Below are positions 60,673 through 64,000 of a DNA stretch of 64,000 bases, piece by piece (within the stretch, counting starts at the first letter, position 1; each line of letters opens with the position of its first letter). The notes under the pieces were generated by a model, which was given only the letters and a program-made list of their open reading frames with translations, made no database searches and was not told the DNA's origin. The DNA comes from an uncultured Candidatus Actinomarina sp. (lineage in GTDB: Bacteria > Actinomycetota > Acidimicrobiia > Actinomarinales > Actinomarinaceae), in the NCBI GenBank assembly GCA_902596545.1, contig CACJUH010000006.1:1-64000 (forward strand), written 5' to 3'. The translations under genes and the position numbers were made by a program.

Positions 60673-61806
60673 TTATGCCCATACAGTATCAAATAGCTTT
60701 TTATAACCAAATTCAAAGTTTTCTGTACTAAAATTTTCTTTTACAAATAATCTTGCATTTACACCCGTCTGAGTTGCATGTTCATAATTTTCAATTATAA
60801 ATTTTAATTTTTCAGTTAAGTCGATTTCATTATTATTTTCGAATATGAATCCAGTTTCATTTTCGATAACTAAATCTGTCATGCCTGTGTCGCTTGAAAT
60901 TAAAACTGGGCAAGCTGTAGATTGTGCTTCAATTATCACTCTCCCCAGCCCTTCAGATTTTGAAGGAAGAATAAATAAGTTTGCAGTTGAATACTTTGAA
61001 ATTAGCTCTTGAGAATCTATAAATGGCGTCATTTTAATTCTTTCAGAGTGTTTTGAGTTCTTGATTGAGTTTTGTAATTTTTCTAAATACTTACTATTTG
61101 GGGTTGAACCGATAATTTCCAACGATAAATTTTTATCAATTGGCTCTAATGCCTTAACTATTAAATCTGGATTTTTTCTATCTGTAACACTGCCGACAAA
61201 AATTATTTTAAAAGTATCTTTGTAAGACCTGTTTTCATCCGCATTAAGGTATGTATCTATATTTATCCAAGCTGGAAAACGAACAAATAAACCACTGTAT
61301 CCAAACTCTTTAACTTGTTTTTCAGTAAATTCAGATATAGATCTTATCGAATCTGCATTATTAATTGAATACTTCGCAAAGTAAGTAAATATTGAAATAT
61401 AAAATTTTGGTAATAGTAAATTTTTCTCTAGTCCAATAGTGTCAATAAAATCTCCGTGCGTTTCAACTATGATTTTTACAGGAAATTTTCTAATCTTTAA
61501 TGAGAGGACAGCAAAAAAACCAGTTATAGGATCTTGCAAACAAACAATCTCAATATTCTGATCTTTTACAATTTTTGGGATTCTAAATAAGAATAAAAAA
61601 ATAATTTGAAGATAATTTAAAAACCTATTTTTATTTTTTTTATTAAGGATGGTCCCAACGCCCTCAACAAAAGAACTAGATTTTTCCTCACTAAATGCAA
61701 AAACTATAGGGTTGCACACTTTTGAAAGTGATTGAAATTTTTTTTGAATATCTTTTGATATGGGGTTCGAGTAGACGGTTGGAGAAACAAATAAAACTTT
61801 ATTCAT
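60673..61806 (-). CDS. GT4-family glycosyltransferase
   Basis: A 377-residue GT-B enzyme. KVLFVSPTVYSNPISKDIQKKF opens the acceptor domain; IIVETHGDFIDTIGL follows. The donor domain has KIIFVGSVTDRKNPDLIVKAL and FILPSKSEGLGRVIIEAQSTACPVLISSDTGMTDLV, the EX7E motif. A hydrophobic stretch at about 66-84 (LNYLQIIFLFLFRIPKIV) may contact the membrane. The acceptor is unknown. It is coupled to the preceding alpha/beta hydrolase gene by an 8-base overlap. Confidence 0.82.
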   Translation of the reverse strand: MNKVLFVSPTVYSNPISKDIQKKFQSLSKVCNPIVFAFSEEKSSSFVEGVGTILNKKNKNRFLNYLQIIFLFLFRIPKIVKDQNIEIVCLQDPITGFFAVLSLKIRKFPVKIIVETHGDFIDTIGLEKNLLLPKFYISIFTYFAKYSINNADSIRSISEFTEKQVKEFGYSGLFVRFPAWINIDTYLNADENRSYKDTFKIIFVGSVTDRKNPDLIVKALEPIDKNLSLEIIGSTPNSKYLEKLQNSIKNSKHSERIKMTPFIDSQELISKYSTANLFILPSKSEGLGRVIIEAQSTACPVLISSDTGMTDLVIENETGFIFENNNEIDLTEKLKFIIENYEHATQTGVNARLFVKENFSTENFEFGYKKLFDTVWA

Positions 61807-62722
61807 TGTTTAAAAAGCTATTAATCTCTTCTAATAGTTCATCTGCGTGAGTCCACGGAACAGAATGACCGGCATCATTAATAACTTTCGATTTAACAGT
61901 ATTTAAACGGTTTATGACTTCATTAGATGTTTCTTCAGGGACTAATTTGTCTTTACCACCAGTAATAACCAATGTGTCAGAATGTATTTCATGAATCCAA
62001 GGTCTTGCGTCATAAGGAACAACAAACCTTCCTCCGTCACCATATATAAAGTCATCTTTTGACCTATGTAAATTATTCCATGCCCACTCTGTGTACTCAT
62101 CTTCAATAGATTGGCTTTTCCTTAAGAAAGAAAATTTTGATTGAGGATTAAAATTTGGAAAAAGTCTTTCTCGAATTCTTACAAAACTTATAAATACCTT
62201 AAATGCTATTTTGTCACTATAAACAGCACCCCCCAGCCAACTAAATGGGGTTATTAAAACTAATTTTCTAATCAAGGATTGTTTTTTTCTAGCAACAGAC
62301 ATCCCAACAGCGCTTCCCATCGACCAACCAACAATGTCACACTCTTCTATTCCAAGTTTTTCTAGAATGCTTATAACCAGATCAGCATTTTCGTCTACAT
62401 CCCATCTTTTCCAACTTGAATCTGACTTTCCATGATTTCTTAAATCAATTGCAATAAATGAATTTTTATTTTTAATTTTTGGCAACACTTTAAACCAGCT
62501 ACCTAATGAATCAGACCCCCAGCTATGTAAAAAAACAATAGGGGTTGTTCCATCTACATATGATTCTCTAATAAAATACTCTTTTTCCCTTACAAAAATA
62601 GTTCTGCCAGGAAACTTACTTGGATGAATTTGAGTATTACCAGAAATATCTCCTTTTTTTGTTTCAAGCAAGTTTTTCAAAATTGTTGCAAAAGCAAAAA
62701 ATTTAGTAATTGTTTTTATCAT
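61799..62722 (-). CDS. Alpha/beta hydrolase
   Basis: A 307-residue alpha/beta hydrolase. PIVFLHSWGSDSLGSWFKVLP is the oxyanion region, VGWSMGSAVGMSVA holds the nucleophile Ser (G-x-S-x-G), ITGGKDKLVPEE the acid, and DAGHSVPW the catalytic His. The triad is complete. The substrate (ester, epoxide or other) is not predictable. The N-terminus is mildly hydrophobic (FAFATILKNLLE) without a clear cleavage site. It overlaps selD by 4 bases and the glycosyltransferase gene by 8. Confidence 0.85.
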   Translation of the reverse strand: MIKTITKFFAFATILKNLLETKKGDISGNTQIHPSKFPGRTIFVREKEYFIRESYVDGTTPIVFLHSWGSDSLGSWFKVLPKIKNKNSFIAIDLRNHGKSDSSWKRWDVDENADLVISILEKLGIEECDIVGWSMGSAVGMSVARKKQSLIRKLVLITPFSWLGGAVYSDKIAFKVFISFVRIRERLFPNFNPQSKFSFLRKSQSIEDEYTEWAWNNLHRSKDDFIYGDGGRFVVPYDARPWIHEIHSDTLVITGGKDKLVPEETSNEVINRLNTVKSKVINDAGHSVPWTHADELLEEINSFLNNE

Positions 62723-63759
62723 TTGCTATTAATGATATTGACTTTATTTTTATATCTAGAAACAATATCTCCAATTTCACATATATTTAATCCAAGTCTG
62801 TCAGATATATCATCTAAATCAATTGAATTATCATTTGGTGCTGAAATTAGTAAACCACCACTTGTTTGAGCATCTGATAAAATTTTTACAAAAGATTCTT
62901 GATCGTCGCTATAAATTATATTTTCTTTAGCTGAATCAAAATTTCTTTTAGACCCAGAAGGATAAACTCCATTATTCAAATATTCTTTTGCATGTTCAAT
63001 AACAGGTACATTGTCTAAATAAATATTTACTGTCACTTCAGAATCTCCAATCATTTCTATTAAGTGCCCTAATAATCCAAAACCTGTGACATCTGTTATT
63101 GCATTTGCATTTAATTCTTTGGCAGCTTCTAATGCTTTGTCATTCAATGTTGTCATTACTTCAGTTACTTCAGATATCGCTTTTTCACTTGCTATATTCT
63201 TTTTTATAGCAGAAGAGATGATTCCAGAACCTAAAGGTTTAGTCAAAAAAAGTTTATCGCCTACTTGAAGATTTCTTTTTTTATAAATAGCATCATTAAT
63301 TATTCCTGTTACAGCAAAACCGTACTTTGGCTCTTTGTCGTCGATACTGTGTCCTCCAATGATGTTACAACCAGCACTTTGCATGATCTCTAAACCGCCT
63401 TTTAAAACCTCAGACAATATTTCAAAACTTAAATCTTCTCTTGGCCATGAAACAAGCTGTAAGGAAGATATTGGGGTTCCGCCCATTGCATAAATATCAG
63501 ATAATGCGTTAGCTGCTGCAACTTTTCCCCAATCAAACGGGTTATCTAATATAGGAGTAAAAAAGTCTACAGTCTGAACTACTCTGATTCCATTACCAAT
63601 ATCAATAACACCTCCGTCATCAGGCGAATCAAGACCTACCAATATTTGTGAAGTATCAGAATTATTTTGTTGTTTAAAATGCGTCAGTACCTGAGCAAGC
63701 TCTTTTTGTGAGAGTTTACATGCTCAACCAGCACCATGTGAGTACTCAGTTAATCTCAT
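62719..63759 (-). CDS. selD: Selenophosphate synthetase SelD, itself a selenoprotein (in-frame UGA)
   Basis: The ORF track begins at an internal TTG because an in-frame TGA (63724-63726) interrupts the gene. The full reading frame from ATG at 63757-63759 gives MRLTEYSHGAGUACK, matching the E. coli SelD N-terminus RLTQYSHGAGCGCK, with Sec12 at the catalytic Cys17 position. The 346-residue length equals E. coli (347). Other motifs: GLDSPDDGGV, FFTPILDNPFDWGKVAAANALSDIYAMGG, GGHSIDDKEP and DVTGFGLLGHL. The start has an AAAAGGAGGTGG ribosome site. It makes selenophosphate from selenide and ATP. A bSECIS-like hairpin follows the UGA. Confidence 0.96.
63692..63726 (-). promoter_or_regulatory. bSECIS-like hairpin directing UGA recoding in selD
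   Basis: Starting at the UGA itself, TGAGCA pairs perfectly with TGCTCA 23 bases downstream, and inner CTCT pairs with AGAG around a CACAAAA loop. The apical loop lies about 17-23 bases from the UGA, the spacing expected for bacterial SECIS elements read by SelB. The structure was folded by eye. Confidence 0.7.
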
Positions 63760-63760
63760 T

Positions 63761-63772
63761 CCACCTCCTTTT
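63761..63772 (-). promoter_or_regulatory. Strong Shine-Dalgarno site of selD
   Basis: AAAAGGAGGTGG lies just before the selD ATG and overlaps the stop codon of the upstream aminotransferase gene. It decides the ATG at 63759 over the ORF-track TTG. It is the strongest anti-SD match noticed in the window. Confidence 0.75.
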
Positions 63773-64000
63773 AAGGGCGCTCAATATTTACTTCGTTTTT
63801 AAAAGTTTCTTGAATTTCATTAATTAAGGGGTGGTGAGAGTAGTCTATTTCATTTATTTTAGAAACAGGTATCGCATGTTTTGCGGTAGATAATACAAAA
63901 CCACATTGTATAGTTTCTAATTCATCTTCAGCTAAACGTCCAATAGATACATCTAATTTTTTTTCTTCTCCAAAGCGAATTAAATATTTTCGAGTTATTG
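63771..64000 (-). CDS. Partial PLP-dependent aminotransferase, class IV (C-terminal end)
   Basis: Not in the ORF track because it runs off the right edge. About 75 C-terminal residues are visible, including ITRKYLIRFGEEKKLDVSIG, DELETIQCGFVLSTAKHAIP and VSKINEIDYSHHP. This resembles the end of fold-type IV PLP enzymes (ITRxxLL ... EVFLTNSxxGIxPV), such as aminodeoxychorismate lyase (pabC) or branched-chain aminotransferase. PabC would fit the folate genes elsewhere, but the fragment cannot decide. selD starts 11 bases after its stop. Confidence 0.65.
   Translation of the reverse strand, partial: ITRKYLIRFGEEKKLDVSIGRLAEDELETIQCGFVLSTAKHAIPVSKINEIDYSHHPLINEIQETFKNEVNIERP

Noticed and set aside
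62719-63642. The ORF-track start of SelD (TTG at 63642) as the real start
   Set aside because: It would delete the catalytic N-terminus; the UGA-containing extension matches SelD, has a strong ribosome site and gives normal length.
1-64000. CRISPR arrays, insertion sequences, prophage or integrated elements
   Set aside because: No direct-repeat arrays, transposase, integrase or phage structural genes, and no obvious compositional break were seen; the gene content is core metabolism throughout.

Overview
The window is about 64 kb of a compact, AT-rich (roughly one-third GC by eye), gene-dense bacterial chromosome. No mobile elements, phage genes, CRISPR arrays or rRNA genes were seen. Gene order points to Actinobacteria: tilS-hpt-ftsH-folE-folP-folB-folK, topA next to tmk-holB, a HrdB-like primary sigma factor, an F420-type luciferase-like oxidoreductase and a caa3-type oxidase with cytochrome c fused to subunit II. 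The low GC, tiny intergenic gaps, H+-pyrophosphatase, photolyase and SAM-I/IV-variant-like riboswitches suggest a genome-streamlined marine actinobacterium, for example of the Actinomarinales type. That assignment is inference and rests on no 16S or phylogenetic marker. No interval longer than 300 bases lacks a gene; the longest is about 200 bases (7110-7308). Layout: 1-5933 (minus) is a folate / FtsH / purine-salvage / tRNA-lysidine operon, cut at the left edge inside folK. 5949-9825 (minus) holds a small membrane protein, a stand-alone 5'-3' exonuclease, a candidate small RNA, and metY and metK, each behind a SAM-sensing leader. 10019-16704 holds an MFS transporter and AlkA-like glycosylase (plus) facing a P450, an MBL-fold hydrolase, holB, tmk and a second MFS (minus). 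16792-25062 holds topA (plus) facing a glycosyltransferase, a tandem histidine phosphatase, the membrane pyrophosphatase and a cation/proton antiporter. 25180-34441 holds leuCD, alanine dehydrogenase with indoleamine 2,3-dioxygenase, a photolyase-family protein, a GDPD and the TldD/TldE protease pair. 34494-37085 holds the sigma factor, heme A synthase and an HTH membrane protein. 37138-44575 (plus) starts with tRNA-Sec, then a small GroES-like protein, hflX, gnd, pepN, an F420-type oxidoreductase and a Ca2+/cation antiporter. 44562-53389 is the aerobic terminal-oxidase block (lgt and ctaB on minus; ctaCDEFG on plus) followed by an unknown membrane protein and isocitrate lyase. 53402-59588 holds an SDR, a Zn-ribbon protein (minus), a cupredoxin/beta-helix fusion, a PfkB kinase, an acyl-CoA dehydrogenase and a CoA-binding protein. 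59585-64000 (minus) is a tightly overlapped run ending in rmuC; it begins with an aminotransferase fragment followed by selD. Main points: selD is itself a selenoprotein. The ORF track truncates it at an in-frame UGA; the true start lies 117 bases upstream, a bSECIS-like hairpin follows the UGA, and the matching tRNA-Sec lies 26 kb away. All seven convergent gene pairs overlap at their stop codons, leaving no room for intrinsic terminators. Many transcription-unit starts have a TAnnnT hexamer exactly 6 nt before the ATG, the expected signature of leaderless mRNAs. The folate operon contains a FolE lacking the triphosphate-binding arginines and a phosphatase-fold protein lacking its catalytic Cys and Arg. 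A sigma-70-type promoter plus a perfect-stem terminator outlines an unannotated RNA of about 86 nt between metY and the exonuclease gene.
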